A stretch of DNA of 64,000 bases, taken from contig CAYLLB010000005.1 of the NCBI GenBank assembly GCA_964384215.1, positions 62,001 through 126,000 of the forward strand. Direction: 5' to 3'. The notes beneath the pieces were generated by a model that did not search any database, was not told the DNA's origin, and worked only from the letters and a program-made list of their open reading frames with translations. Shown here in pieces: positions 1 to 12,829 of this stretch (positions are counted from its first letter, which is position 1; each line of letters starts with the position of its first letter). Origin of the DNA: JAJFUV01 sp964384215. Lineage in GTDB: Bacteria > Acidobacteriota > Terriglobia > Bryobacterales > Bryobacteraceae. The translations under genes were made by a program, and so were the position numbers.

Positions 1-472
1 CGATGTCGCGCAGCACCACCACCGCGCGGTAGATCTCCGGGAGTTCCCCGATGGCGCGGTCCAGCACCTCGCGCAACTCCTTGCGCAGGACCTCGTCGTC
101 CGGCAGCGCGGTCCAGTCGGCGATCTGGATCCGCCGCTGGCCGCCGGCCTCGCCCGCAACCGGCATCAATTCTTCCAACGAAAGCTCTTGCAACGGCGCG
201 AAGACGCTCTTGCGCCGCTTCATGTAGCAAGAGTTGCGAGCAATGGTGAACACCCACGCTTTCAGACGTTCCGGTTCACGAAGCTGGTCCAAACTCTGGA
301 AGACCTTCAGGAGCGTCTCCTGCGCCACTTCTTCAGCATCCTCGCGATGTCCACACATCATGTAACTGTACTGGAAAATCTTCGTCTGGTACGTTTCGAC
401 AAACCGGTCGAACGCCGCCAGGTCTCCCGATAACAAATTCCGGGCCAGTTGAACTTCTGTTTTGTCAGCCAC
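1..472 (-). CDS. ECF-type RNA polymerase sigma factor (3' end outside window)
   Basis: The reverse strand encodes an extracytoplasmic-function sigma factor that would direct RNA polymerase to a stress or envelope regulon. Seen: region 2 includes HREDAEEVAQETLLKVF and a WVFTIARN stretch; then a linker; then the start of region 4 (DRAIGELPEIYRAVVVLRDI), where the window ends. About 157 codons are present, so only the C-terminal helix-turn-helix is missing. The chosen start is GTG at 472. A TACAAT hexamer (486-481) lies 8 nt upstream and there is no clear Shine-Dalgarno, so a leaderless transcript is possible. It is divergent from the RND efflux operon; no anti-sigma factor is visible in the window. 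Confidence 0.9.
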   Translation of the reverse strand, partial: MADKTEVQLARNLLSGDLAAFDRFVETYQTKIFQYSYMMCGHREDAEEVAQETLLKVFQSLDQLREPERLKAWVFTIARNSCYMKRRKSVFAPLQELSLEELMPVAGEAGGQRRIQIADWTALPDDEVLRKELREVLDRAIGELPEIYRAVVVLRDI

Positions 473-480
473 TATGGCTG

Positions 481-486
481 ATTGTA
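481..486 (-). promoter_or_regulatory. -10-like box, possible leaderless start
   Basis: TACAAT on the reverse strand ends 8 nt before the GTG start of the sigma factor gene. No ribosome-binding site lies between them, and no convincing -35 is seen. Functional role is inferred. Confidence 0.35.
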
Positions 487-653
487 GCCGGAAGCGCGGC
501 CGGCACGAAATCCTGTCTCGCTTTTGCCTGTGTTCACGCATATCATGGATGTAAACGCATCTGGCAGGGTGACAACATGGGCCGAAACTTCCGCTCTGGT
601 AACCTTCGCCACCCAACTGCATCCTCAAACTTGTGACGCGAAATGGAGACCGC

Positions 654-1991
654 ATGAGGCCACTGGCACTGCTATTAGCCGTAATAGCCGTCCCCATCTG
701 GGGACAGACTGCACTGACACTCGAAAACGCCGTGAAACTGGCTTTGAAGCAGCATCCCGCCATGGAAGCCAGCGACGCCGGTGTGAAAGCTGCCGCCACC
801 AAACTCGATCAGGCCCGCGCCGGCTACCTGCCAAAGCTGAACTACATGGAATCCTGGCAGCGCAGCAACAATCCGGTCTTCGTGTTCAGTTCGTTGCTCA
901 CGCAGCACCAATTCACGGAGAACAATTTCCTGGTCGGACCGCTGAATCGCCCCGATGCGATGAACAACTTCCAGTCGCGCATTTCGGTCGAACAACCAAT
1001 TTACGACGCGGGCGTCACGCGCAAGGCCACGCGCGCCGCCGAACTGGGACGCGAGATGGCGACCGAACAGAGCCGCCGCACCTCGATGGAAGTGATCGCC
1101 GGTGTGGCGCGTGCGTACTACGGTGCGGTTCTCGCGGCCGACGCGCTAAAGGTGGCCGAAGAGGCGTACAAGTCCGCGGAAGCCGACCTGGCGCGCGCGG
1201 AAACCATACGGGCGGCGGGCATGTCCACCGACGCCGACGTGCTCTCGATCCGGGTACATCTGGCTGCGGTCAAGGAACAACTGATCCGTCGCACGAACGA
1301 TGCCGAACTTGCTCGCGCGGCCCTCAACGACGCTGTCGGTGCTCCCCTGAATCAACGCTATGACCTCACGACACCGCTCACGGCCGTGCCGGCGCCGGCC
1401 GTGCCGCTGGAAGAGTATTCCAAGCGCGGCCTGCTCGAACGGCCCGAACTTCGTCAGGCTCGCCTCGCCACTCAGATCGGCGAGACGCAGGCTTCGCTGG
1501 CACGGTCCAGCCTGCTCCCCACGGTTTTCTTCCAGGCCGCCTTCGAAGCCGACCGGCAGCGCTTCGTGGATCGCGGCGGCGCCAACTGGCTCGGCGCCGT
1601 CGGCATGCGCTGGAACATCTTCAATGGCGGCGAAGACAAGGCCCGTATCGAGGAGGCGCGCCAGCAGACACGGCAGGCCCAGGCTATGGCGCGGCGCGGT
1701 GAATCCGCCGTCCGCCTGCAAGTGGAGAATGCATACCTGGACTGGAAAGCGGCGCAGGAGCGCATCGAGGTGGCCTCCGCCACCGTGGCCGCCGCCGAGG
1801 AGAGCCTGCGCATCACCCAGAACCGCTACGCCAACGGACTGGCCACCGTCACAGATCTTCTGCGCACCGAAACCGCACTCTTAGAAACCCGCACGCGGAA
1901 ACTGGCCGCCGTGCACGATCAGCGCCTGGCAGCCGCCATGCTTGAGTTGGCTGCCGGCACGCTCACCGAATCGAGCGACGTCTTGAAATAG
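654..1991 (+). CDS. TolC-family outer-membrane efflux protein
   Basis: Outer-membrane channel of a tripartite RND exporter, 445 residues, typical family length. The N-terminus (MRPLALLLAVIAVPIWGQ) is a signal peptide. The body has the two alpha-helical OEP repeats, roughly residues 20-210 and 240-435, with typical sequences such as LTLENAVKLALKQHPAM and LRITQNRYANGLATVTDLL. ATG 654 was chosen over the in-frame GTG at 633 because GGAG lies 5 nt before it and the signal peptide starts there. It is followed 10 bp later by the adaptor gene, so the three pump parts form one operon. Substrate cannot be told from sequence. Confidence 0.93.
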   Translation: MRPLALLLAVIAVPIWGQTALTLENAVKLALKQHPAMEASDAGVKAAATKLDQARAGYLPKLNYMESWQRSNNPVFVFSSLLTQHQFTENNFLVGPLNRPDAMNNFQSRISVEQPIYDAGVTRKATRAAELGREMATEQSRRTSMEVIAGVARAYYGAVLAADALKVAEEAYKSAEADLARAETIRAAGMSTDADVLSIRVHLAAVKEQLIRRTNDAELARAALNDAVGAPLNQRYDLTTPLTAVPAPAVPLEEYSKRGLLERPELRQARLATQIGETQASLARSSLLPTVFFQAAFEADRQRFVDRGGANWLGAVGMRWNIFNGGEDKARIEEARQQTRQAQAMARRGESAVRLQVENAYLDWKAAQERIEVASATVAAAEESLRITQNRYANGLATVTDLLRTETALLETRTRKLAAVHDQRLAAAMLELAAGTLTESSDVLK

Positions 1992-2001
1992 AGGAACAAA
2001 A

Positions 2002-3155
2002 ATGACCATTCGACGCTACCTGATTCCTGCTCTAGTTCTCTCGTTGGGATTGACGTTGTCCTGCGGCGGAGAAAAGCGCGCCGCCAGGGAAGAATCGTCT
2101 GTGGCGCCCGTAGTTGTGAAGGCCACCACCGCCACCACCGCCGAATGGCCGGCGGTGTATGAAGCCACCGGCACAGTGCGCGCCCGCACAGCCTCCACGC
2201 TTTCCAGCAAAGTTATGGGCTACGTGCGCGAGGTCCGCTTCCAGGCCGGCGACCATGTACGGGCCGGCCAACTGCTGATCGTGCTGGAAGCCAAGGACCT
2301 GGACGCGCAGCGCGCGCAGGCGGAAGCCGCCGTCCGCGAGGCGCGCGGAGCGCTGCCCGAAGTTTCCAGCGCCGTCGCGGCCGCGCAAGCCAACCTTGAT
2401 CTGGCGAACAAGACATTCGCCCGCATGAAAGACTTGTTCGAGAAGAAATCCATTTCGAACCAGGAGTTCGACGAAGCCTCGGCGCGGCTCAAGGTGGCGC
2501 GTGCCGGCCACGCGATGGCCCTCGCCAAGCGCGAGCAACTGGGGGCCAAGATCCGCCAGGCCGAGGAGGCCCACCGCGCGGCGGGCGTCATGTTGAGCTA
2601 CGCCGAGATCAAAGCGCCGTTCACGGGCACCGTCACGGACAAGAAAGTCGAACCCGGCGTGCTCGCCGCTCCGGGTATGCCTCTGGCCACTATCGAGCAG
2701 ACGGGCGTTTACCGCTTGGAGGCCCAGGTGGAGGAATCGCGCATCGGCAATGTCCGCGTCGGGCAGCCAGTGACGGTAGCTCTCGACAGCCTGGATAAGA
2801 CGCTGGCAGCGCGCGTCTCGGAGATCGTCCCGGCGGTGGACGCGACCTCGCGCACCTTCGTGGTCAAGATCGACCTCGCCGGCGTGCCGCAATTGCGCTC
2901 GGGCCTGTTCGGCCGCGCACGGTTCCCGCTGGGTTCGCGCAAGGTGCTTACCATCCCCGCGCCGGCTCTGGTCGAGCGTGGCCAAGTGCAGTCGGTGTAT
3001 GTCGTGGAGGACGGCCGGGCGCGCAACCGCATCATCACCACCGGTGCGCGCGAGGGCGATCAGTTGGAGGTGCTCTCGGGATTGAGCGCCTCCGAGAAGA
3101 TCGTCTCTCCGGTTCCGCCGGCCCTTGTTGACGGCGCCCGCGTGGAGGTGCGTCC

Positions 3156-3159
<4 letters not shown>
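2002..3159 (+). CDS. RND efflux periplasmic adaptor lipoprotein (membrane fusion protein)
   Basis: Periplasmic adaptor linking the inner-membrane RND pump to the TolC-like channel, 385 residues. A signal peptide ends in a lipobox-like LTLSC, so Cys21 is probably lipidated. The first lipoyl half (GYVREVRFQAGDHVRAGQLL) is followed by an Ala/Lys/Glu-rich coiled-coil hairpin (about 105-195), the second lipoyl half (YAEIKAPFTGTV), a beta-barrel domain and a membrane-proximal domain. GAGG stands 7 nt before the ATG. The gene ends in a GTGA overlap with the pump gene, implying translational coupling. Confidence 0.94.
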
Positions 3160-6325
<3,166 letters not shown>

Positions 6326-6329
<4 letters not shown>

Positions 6330-6535
6330 CTCTGGATCGCTACCTGCGCATGATCGCAGGGGCCTTTGTGCTGATTTCGCTCGCGCTGGGCGCGTGGGTG
6401 AGTCCCAATTGGTATTACTTCACGGCCTTTGTCGGGCTGAACCTGTTCCAGTCGGCGTTCACTAACTGGTGCCCGATGATGGCCATCCTGAGGAAGTTGG
6501 GCGTGAGGAGTTGCGAGCACGAAGCGGCCCGTTAG
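6326..6535 (+). CDS. DUF2892 (YgaP-like) small inner-membrane protein
   Basis: 69-residue protein with two hydrophobic helices (about 9-25 and 29-45) and the conserved end TNWCPMMAILRKLGV, characteristic of DUF2892 domains. Family function is unknown; in YgaP this domain anchors a rhodanese. The ATG overlaps the RND pump stop (ATGA) and has GAGGAGG 5 nt upstream, so it is translated with the pump and may be an accessory subunit (inference). Its stop overlaps by 4 bp the stop of the convergent lipoprotein gene. Confidence 0.85.
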
Positions 6536-7089
6536 CGGGCCGCCACAAGTTCTCGGTGCTCTTTGACCCAGGATGCGGCCGCGCGCGCCGCACCTTCGGA
6601 CTCCCGGCCGATGAGCCTGATTCTTTCGGCTTGTTCACGAGTGGGGCTCACTGTGCACCCGCTCGTTTTCGCGTCCTTCGAGACCGTCTGTAACTGAACC
6701 TTGAGAGCCGCCAGCGCGGCATCCAGCGCCGCAATGACGGCTTGGGCCTTGGCGTCCCCGTAAGTCATCACGACGGGCGTCTGCACTTCGGCCACCGCGC
6801 TCAGGATGTTCAGCACCCTGTCTTTCGTGGCGGTGCCTGTCTTCAACTCGGCTACGGACCGGGCGCAGGCCTCGCTGACCGCCTGTGCGTAGGTGATGAT
6901 CTCCCGCGCGCTGTCTTCCGTAATCTCGCCGTTGCCTTCCAGGCTGGCGGAGACGGCGATGGCCACGGCGGAAGCGCTCGATACGGCGCTGAGCGAGGCG
7001 ATGAGCGATGAGGCGGGATCCGTTTTGCAGCCGGCCTGGGTAAGCACAAGGGCAAGAACAATCATCAATACACGGGTCTTCATGGGCAT
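6532..7089 (-). CDS. Putative lipoprotein, unknown function
   Basis: 185-residue protein beginning MPMKTRVLMIVLALVLTQAGC, a short positive N-terminus, hydrophobic stretch and lipobox with Cys21 as the likely lipidated residue. The mature part is Ala-rich, helical and low in complexity, with a central heptad-like region (KTGTATKDRVLNILSAVAEVQ). No family recognised. The start at 7089 (or ATG 7083) was chosen for the lipoprotein signal; upstream codons are not coding-like. It converges with the DUF2892 gene, the two stop codons sharing four bases. Confidence 0.65.
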   Translation of the reverse strand: MPMKTRVLMIVLALVLTQAGCKTDPASSLIASLSAVSSASAVAIAVSASLEGNGEITEDSAREIITYAQAVSEACARSVAELKTGTATKDRVLNILSAVAEVQTPVVMTYGDAKAQAVIAALDAALAALKVQLQTVSKDAKTSGCTVSPTREQAERIRLIGRESEGAARAAASWVKEHRELVAAR

Positions 7090-7189
7090 AATAGCGGCGA
7101 ACCGCTCCTCCGCCCCGAGTATGGAGGCGCAGGGCGTGCGCGGGTTCACCGCCCTACCGGTAAGTGCTTGAAATCCCGCGAAAAATTCT

Positions 7190-10100
7190 TCAGCGTGGAT
7201 TGTGACCGGAATTTCGCGAGCCCACGGCAGCGACCTCTCGCGGCCCGATTTCCATGCACAGCGCCGCGCCTGCCTGGCATGCCGCGATGGGGCGCCCGGT
7301 GAGCAACTCCGTCCACTTCCGCTCGCGCAATCCAACGGGCAGAGCCAGCACTGCGCCGCGCACTGTGCGGTAGCTCTCGTTGTATAGAGTGAAGACGGTT
7401 TCGCCCGCGGACGAGAACCGGTTCGCGAGGACGGCCTGATTCAGTGTCGGCACGAGCGGATCGGTATCGCACGATTGAAAAGTTGTGCTGTGTGCCCGCA
7501 GCACGGCGTGCGTCCCGCGGATGAACTCGCGCACCTCGGGCGGATACCAGCTTTCGGCGTGGCCCTTCAGCCAAAGCCCGTTGGCGTGGAAGAAGGATTT
7601 CTTCATGTCGGCCGCCGTGAGAGCGCGCGCGTCGATGCCCTCGCTCACCATGTCGAACAGCTTGAAATCGGGAAACGCAAAGCGGTAGAGGTTGATGGCG
7701 CCCGGCGAGTACTTTTCGACGGCGCGGTTCATCGAGTAGGAGAACGCTCCGTCGGCGTAAGGCACGTTCGTGTCCGGCGGCATCTCTTCGATGTAGATGA
7801 CCGCGCCGGGATCCACTCCGTCGAGCGACGCTCTCACCTTCCGCATCAACTCCCGCTCGCCCAGACCAACAGTTGCGCCGGGCGCATGCGCGTGCGCCGG
7901 GTTATAACAAGCACGGCCCGGCTGCGCGAATCCGAACTCGTCAAGATAGAAGGCGCGGGCGCCGGTTTGAGCAGCCACCTTCGCGTACGTTTGTGCCATC
8001 CAGTCCTGCCACTGGGCAACACGCGGGCACATGAAGATCTCCGTGGGCGCGCCGGCCCAAGCCCAGGGCTCCCCGTTGCGTGCGCGTATCTGCCAATCGC
8101 GGGCGCGCGTACGGCCGATTGCCGACCGCACGTCGATCAAATACCCCTCCAGGTACAATCCCGTCGGCACACCGCGCCGGAGACCACTCGCGATACCGCT
8201 ATGGAAATCGTCCAAGCCGCCCAGTTCATAGCGCGTGTACTCGCCGACGCGGCCGAACTTCTCCGAGTACGCCCAACTCGAAATATCCACCATGTCTATG
8301 CCGCCGAATTCACGTGCGCCCTCGTCGATGATTTTGTCGAACGTGTAGTGGTTCCGGCGTACGTCGAACAGCATGCCGGAGCCCCCCAGCGGATAGTCGC
8401 GACGGCAGTTGTACGCGGCTTCGAACCAAGCTTTGCGAGGGGAGACCGGCTTGTACCACTGGCGGACCCACCCGCGATAGGCCTCGAAGGCGGCGTGCCA
8501 GTCGCCTGTATGGAAACCGAGCACGGTAGGCGCGGCGTGGAACGTCTGGCCGGGCGTGAGGCGAACGTGCTGCGGTTCGGCCGAGCCGCGCACGCGGTAG
8601 GAGTAGGAAACGCTCATCGAAGCGCCCGCTCCGGTCTTCAACAAGCGGTAACGTTTCGGCGTCAAGTCCGGATCTTGCGACAGCAGGTAAAGCCCGGCAC
8701 CGAGCCGCGGGTTGTAAACATCCATGAACTGCATGGGGAACGCGCTCGAGTAGTCTTCTTCAAGTTCGACGTCCTCGCGGCCGAACACCGCCGCCGCTCG
8801 GGGGAACAGGTACTGCGTCTCTGCCGCGCTGCCTAAGGCTACATGGCCTAACACTGGGAAGCGCAGCGGCGTTTCGAGGGTACTCGCTCCCGTGTTCGTC
8901 ACTTCCAGCGAAAGCCCTAACTCCGGCGAGTCGTCAGTCGACAGGCGCACCTGGACGCGTAGCGGTGGCGCCGAATAGGACGCCGTCACCGCGCGGCCTT
9001 CCGCCTTCAGCCGGGAAAGCGTGAACTCCTTTCCCAATTCGAACAGTCGCGTTCCTTCATCGCCGAGCAGTGGTCCGGCAATCTTGTGATCCAGGCGGAT
9101 GGGGCGAAGACCGTCGCGCGCATCGAACTGGCAACGGTAGTAGCGGTTTTCGAGCGTCACGATCCCGCCGCGCACATTAGCCACTGCTGGACCTTCGGGC
9201 GGCACAACATTCGTCACCCATGTGTTCAATTCGCGCGCCGGTCCCCAGGCCACATCCGCAAACAACGGCTTGCCCGTATTCAACGTGACGCCGAGCAAGG
9301 CCACCAGCACGTTCGCGGCCCGGTCTCGCAATCGGACGAAGCGGATCGCCGTTCCCGCACGCGCCGGCAGCAGAAACACCGCCACCGCACGGTCCGCGAT
9401 CCGGTGCGCCCCGGCAGCCACGTCGTAGGGAAAGAACTGGTCCACCGTGCCGTCCTGGTATTCGATTTCGGCCAGGAACCGCTCGACGTCGCCTGCGCCG
9501 CGCTTCGGATCGAATTCGGTCCCCGCCACGCGCATGGCCACCAGCAGGTACACCTCGCTCGCTGCGGTGTCTACTGGAACGGACAGGACCTCCCTGCCCC
9601 GCAGACTGGTCGCCCAAGCCGCACCGGTCTCGAACGGCAAGCCGGCGAATTTCGTGTCCGGCTTCAGCCAGGGTTTCGATGCGATGCCCAATTCGCCCAG
9701 TGCCATACGGGCCGTTGTATTCGCCAGGGAGTGAAAACCTACCGGCTGGAACTGACTCGCCGGCCCTCGAAGAGCTTGCGCCACGGCGTGTGCATCCACT
9801 TGCGCCTGCCCGGCGGTGGGCCGCGCCACAAACCGGATGTAGTCCAGGTCCAATACAGCGCCTGCCGCGAGCGTCAGGGTCAGCTGATCACAACGCGGAT
9901 TAACGAGCATCCCGGTTAGGTCCTTTTCGAAAACGTGCCACTGCCCGTCACTCGTGAGTTCGCCCGCGCGTACCGCATCCACCGGCATGCCTTTGGCGAA
10001 GGGGTTCTCCGGGTTCGCCGCCCCGGGAGTTACCGGTCCTACGCTGCCGGGCCGCAAGGTGAGAATTATGCCCGAACGCCCCAGCCCGGCGGCTTTGTAA

Positions 10101-10345
10101 CGCATCTGAAGCCGCGGGTATTCGCCCAGCCAGATGGGTTCCGTCGTGTGGACCCAGCGCGTCTCGCTGCTCGCGGCCCGCAGGCTTGCTACGCCTCCCT
10201 TCACCTCCACGGGAGCGGTCCAGCCCGCTCCCCGATCGAACTCCTCGCTCCAGCCTGTGTCCAACCCGGGGCTACCGGCAAAAACGACTCGGAATACCAG
10301 AATCAAAACGAGAACCAGCCGCATCAGATTGTTTTTGACCTGCAT
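7190..10345 (-). CDS. Large exported putative glycoside hydrolase (TIM barrel with beta-sandwich domains)
   Basis: 1051-residue exported protein. Signal peptide at 1-23, a jelly-roll-like domain (about 30-180), further beta-rich domains to about 600, then a probable TIM barrel of alpha-galactosidase-like or DUF6259-like type. Candidate acidic residues lie in FYLDEFGF and IEEMPPD, the positions where retaining glycosidases of this type carry nucleophile and acid/base. A C-terminal beta domain ends the protein. The start at 10345 has CGGAGAA about 9 nt upstream. The assignment as a glycan-active enzyme is inference; the substrate is unknown. Divergent from cydA, separated by only 59 bp. Confidence 0.6.
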   Translation of the reverse strand: MQVKNNLMRLVLVLILVFRVVFAGSPGLDTGWSEEFDRGAGWTAPVEVKGGVASLRAASSETRWVHTTEPIWLGEYPRLQMRYKAAGLGRSGIILTLRPGSVGPVTPGAANPENPFAKGMPVDAVRAGELTSDGQWHVFEKDLTGMLVNPRCDQLTLTLAAGAVLDLDYIRFVARPTAGQAQVDAHAVAQALRGPASQFQPVGFHSLANTTARMALGELGIASKPWLKPDTKFAGLPFETGAAWATSLRGREVLSVPVDTAASEVYLLVAMRVAGTEFDPKRGAGDVERFLAEIEYQDGTVDQFFPYDVAAGAHRIADRAVAVFLLPARAGTAIRFVRLRDRAANVLVALLGVTLNTGKPLFADVAWGPARELNTWVTNVVPPEGPAVANVRGGIVTLENRYYRCQFDARDGLRPIRLDHKIAGPLLGDEGTRLFELGKEFTLSRLKAEGRAVTASYSAPPLRVQVRLSTDDSPELGLSLEVTNTGASTLETPLRFPVLGHVALGSAAETQYLFPRAAAVFGREDVELEEDYSSAFPMQFMDVYNPRLGAGLYLLSQDPDLTPKRYRLLKTGAGASMSVSYSYRVRGSAEPQHVRLTPGQTFHAAPTVLGFHTGDWHAAFEAYRGWVRQWYKPVSPRKAWFEAAYNCRRDYPLGGSGMLFDVRRNHYTFDKIIDEGAREFGGIDMVDISSWAYSEKFGRVGEYTRYELGGLDDFHSGIASGLRRGVPTGLYLEGYLIDVRSAIGRTRARDWQIRARNGEPWAWAGAPTEIFMCPRVAQWQDWMAQTYAKVAAQTGARAFYLDEFGFAQPGRACYNPAHAHAPGATVGLGERELMRKVRASLDGVDPGAVIYIEEMPPDTNVPYADGAFSYSMNRAVEKYSPGAINLYRFAFPDFKLFDMVSEGIDARALTAADMKKSFFHANGLWLKGHAESWYPPEVREFIRGTHAVLRAHSTTFQSCDTDPLVPTLNQAVLANRFSSAGETVFTLYNESYRTVRGAVLALPVGLRERKWTELLTGRPIAACQAGAALCMEIGPREVAAVGSRNSGHNPR

Positions 10346-10404
10346 GTGAAATTCTCCGCCGGAACGCTTGAGTTCCGAGGAGGGAATATGGACACTATCC
10401 TACT

Positions 10405-11757
10405 ATGGACTCTGCTCTTGCCATCCACAGACTCCACTTCGCCTTTACGGTAACGTACCATTATCTGTTTCCCCAGTTGACCATGGGACTCGCGTTGCTC
10501 ATCGTGATTTTGAAGACGCGCGCCCTCTCGACCGGGGACGACCACTTCAACCGCGCGGCGCGATTCTGGGCCAAGATCTTCGCCATCAACTTCGCCATGG
10601 GCGTGGTGACCGGGATCCCCATGGAGTTTCAGTTCGGGACCAACTGGTCCGCTTTCTCGAAGGCGGCCGGCGGCGTGATCGGGCACACGCTGGCTATTGA
10701 AGGTGTGTATTCGTTCTTCCTCGAATCGTCCTTCCTGGGCCTGTTCCTGTTCGGCGAAAAGCGCTTAAGCCCAAGGGCGCACTGGTGGACGGCCTTCATG
10801 GTGTGTCTGGGCTCCTGGCTTTCGGGCTACTTCATTGTGGCCACGGACGCCTGGATGCAACATCCGACCGGATATGCGCTGGGAGCCAACGGAGAGATCA
10901 TCCTCACCAGTTTCTGGGCCTTGATCCTGAACCCATGGGTGCTCTGGCAGTACACGCACACCATGTCGGGATCGGTGGTCACGGCGAGCGTGGTAATGGC
11001 CTCGGTGGGAGCCTTCTACCTGCTGAATAAGCGGCACCAGCAATACGGCCGCACCTTCGTCCGCCTCGGTGTTATCGCCGGCTTCATTGCGGCCTTGCTG
11101 ATGCTGTTCCCCACGGGCGACGGCCAAGGCAAAATGGTGGCAAACCACCAGAAGCCGACGCTGGCGGCCATGGAAGGGCTGTTCGAAACACAGCAAGGCG
11201 CGCCCATCACCATCGTGGGCCAACCGGACACCGAGAAACGGCGCATGGACAACCCGCTCACCATTCCGCGTGTGCTCAGCTTCATCACCTACCAACGCTG
11301 GGCCGCGGAAGTGAAAGGCCTGGACGCATTTTCCCGCGGTGAATGGCCGGACAACGTGCCGTTGCTGTTCTATTCGTTCCACATCATGATCGGACTGGGC
11401 ACCATCTTCATCGCGCTCCTGAGCCTTGCCGCTTACAAGCTCTGGCGCGGGACACTGTACGAATCCAACGGCATGCTCTGGGCGCTAATGATGCTGCTCC
11501 CCTTCCCGTACATCGCGAACACGTTTGGGTGGATGACGGCCGAGATCGGACGCCAGCCCTGGGTGATCTACGGACTGATGCGCACTGAGAGCGGTGCCTC
11601 GCAGAACGTCTCGGCGGGCAATGGGTTGTTCACCCTGATCGGATTCATGGGCGTTTACACGGTGTTGAGTATTCTGTTCCTGTTCCTCGTGCATCGCGAA
11701 ATCGACCACGGGCCGGAACCGGGCAAGACGCAGCCAGAGGGCGTGGAGAATCAATAA
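10405..11757 (+). CDS. cydA: Cytochrome bd ubiquinol oxidase subunit I
   Basis: Quinol-oxidising, haem-binding subunit of a terminal oxidase, 450 residues, nine predicted membrane spans. Seen: the N-terminal haem-ligand region HFAFTVTYHYLFPQLTMG, the NPWVLWQYTHTMSGSVV segment, and GRQPW. The quinol loop is the short type. Its LAAME motif keeps the glutamate, but a threonine stands where E. coli CydA has Lys252 (alignment by eye). The start at 10405 gives the usual MD...HF N-terminus. A better Shine-Dalgarno (GAGGAGGG, 10378-10385) precedes an out-of-frame ATG at 10388. Followed after 13 bp by cydB. Confidence 0.95.
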   Translation: MDSALAIHRLHFAFTVTYHYLFPQLTMGLALLIVILKTRALSTGDDHFNRAARFWAKIFAINFAMGVVTGIPMEFQFGTNWSAFSKAAGGVIGHTLAIEGVYSFFLESSFLGLFLFGEKRLSPRAHWWTAFMVCLGSWLSGYFIVATDAWMQHPTGYALGANGEIILTSFWALILNPWVLWQYTHTMSGSVVTASVVMASVGAFYLLNKRHQQYGRTFVRLGVIAGFIAALLMLFPTGDGQGKMVANHQKPTLAAMEGLFETQQGAPITIVGQPDTEKRRMDNPLTIPRVLSFITYQRWAAEVKGLDAFSRGEWPDNVPLLFYSFHIMIGLGTIFIALLSLAAYKLWRGTLYESNGMLWALMMLLPFPYIANTFGWMTAEIGRQPWVIYGLMRTESGASQNVSAGNGLFTLIGFMGVYTVLSILFLFLVHREIDHGPEPGKTQPEGVENQ

Positions 11758-11770
11758 CAGGAGGCCGCCG

Positions 11771-12814
11771 ATGGAAACGGTATGGTTCTGTGTTGTAGCA
11801 GTCATGATCGCTTTGTACGTGGTGCTGGACGGCTTCGATCTAGGCGCCGGCATTGTGTACCTGTTCGTGGCGCGCACCGACGAGGAGCGCCGTAAGGTGC
11901 TGCGCTCGATCGGCCCGGTGTGGGACGGAAATGAAGTATGGCTGCTGGCCGGCGGCGGAACACTCTATTTCGCCTTCCCAGCGCTTTACGCGTCCAGTTT
12001 CAGCGGCTTCTACCTGCCGCTGATGATGGTTCTCTGGCTGCTGATCGCTCGCGGCGTGGCAGTGGAACTGCGCAACCACCTTTCCACAGCCACCTGGACG
12101 CCCATCTGGGACGCGGCCTTCGCGGTCTCGGGCATCCTCCTGGCTATTTTCTTCGGCGCGGCGCTTGGCAACGTGATCCGCGGCGTGCCACTCGATGAAA
12201 AAGGCATGTTCTTTCTCCCCTTGTGGACGCACTTCGGCGTCACCGGCGAAGTGGGCATCCTGGATTGGTACACCGTGCTGATCGGCGTGTTCGCGTTCGT
12301 CACGCTGATGGTGCACGGCTCGCTCTGGCTGGCCTACAAGAATGACGGCGACATCAACATCCGTGCCCTGCGCATCGCGCGCGGCGGCTGGCACGTCCTG
12401 GCGGCGTGCATGATCGCGGCCACGTACTTCACTTTCCGCGTGCAGCCACAGGTGCCGCTCAACTTCGTGACGCACCGGTGGGGCTACGTCTTCCCCGCGC
12501 TCGCCATCATCGGCCTCGTCGGGATGCGCCGCGGGTTGCACGGATGGCCGTCGGAAGGCCGCGCGTTCCTGGCCTCCTGCCTGTTCATCATCGGCATGTT
12601 GACCAGCGCGGTGTTCGGCCTGTACCCGAACGTCCTGCCGGCTAACACGGGCCCACAGTTTTCACTTACGGTGTACAACGCCTCCGCGCCCCCGTACGGA
12701 TTGAAGGTGGGCCTGGCGTGGTTCATCCCCGGCATCCTCCTCGCGTGCGGATATACGATCTTCGTCTACCGTCACTTCGCGGGGAAGGTGAAACTGGAAG
12801 AGCACGGGTATTAG
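11771..12814 (+). CDS. cydB: Cytochrome bd ubiquinol oxidase subunit II
   Basis: 347-residue membrane partner of CydA, with the family signatures VLDGFDLGAGI and WDGNEVWLLAGGGTLYFAFP near the N-terminus and eight or nine hydrophobic segments. AGGAGG lies 7 nt before ATG. Together with cydA it forms a high-affinity oxidase used at low oxygen. The single-helix CydX/CydS partner and the CydDC exporter were not seen here. A sulfatase gene follows after only 15 bp, so the three genes may be co-transcribed. Confidence 0.94.
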   Translation: METVWFCVVAVMIALYVVLDGFDLGAGIVYLFVARTDEERRKVLRSIGPVWDGNEVWLLAGGGTLYFAFPALYASSFSGFYLPLMMVLWLLIARGVAVELRNHLSTATWTPIWDAAFAVSGILLAIFFGAALGNVIRGVPLDEKGMFFLPLWTHFGVTGEVGILDWYTVLIGVFAFVTLMVHGSLWLAYKNDGDINIRALRIARGGWHVLAACMIAATYFTFRVQPQVPLNFVTHRWGYVFPALAIIGLVGMRRGLHGWPSEGRAFLASCLFIIGMLTSAVFGLYPNVLPANTGPQFSLTVYNASAPPYGLKVGLAWFIPGILLACGYTIFVYRHFAGKVKLEEHGY

Positions 12815-12829
12815 CCAGGCGAGGCCATC

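Noticed and set aside
10388..10453. 21-codon frame MDTILLWTLLLPSTDSTSPLR with a better ribosome-binding site than cydA
   Set aside because: Overlaps the cydA start out of frame; too short and unsupported, though a leader-peptide role cannot be excluded.
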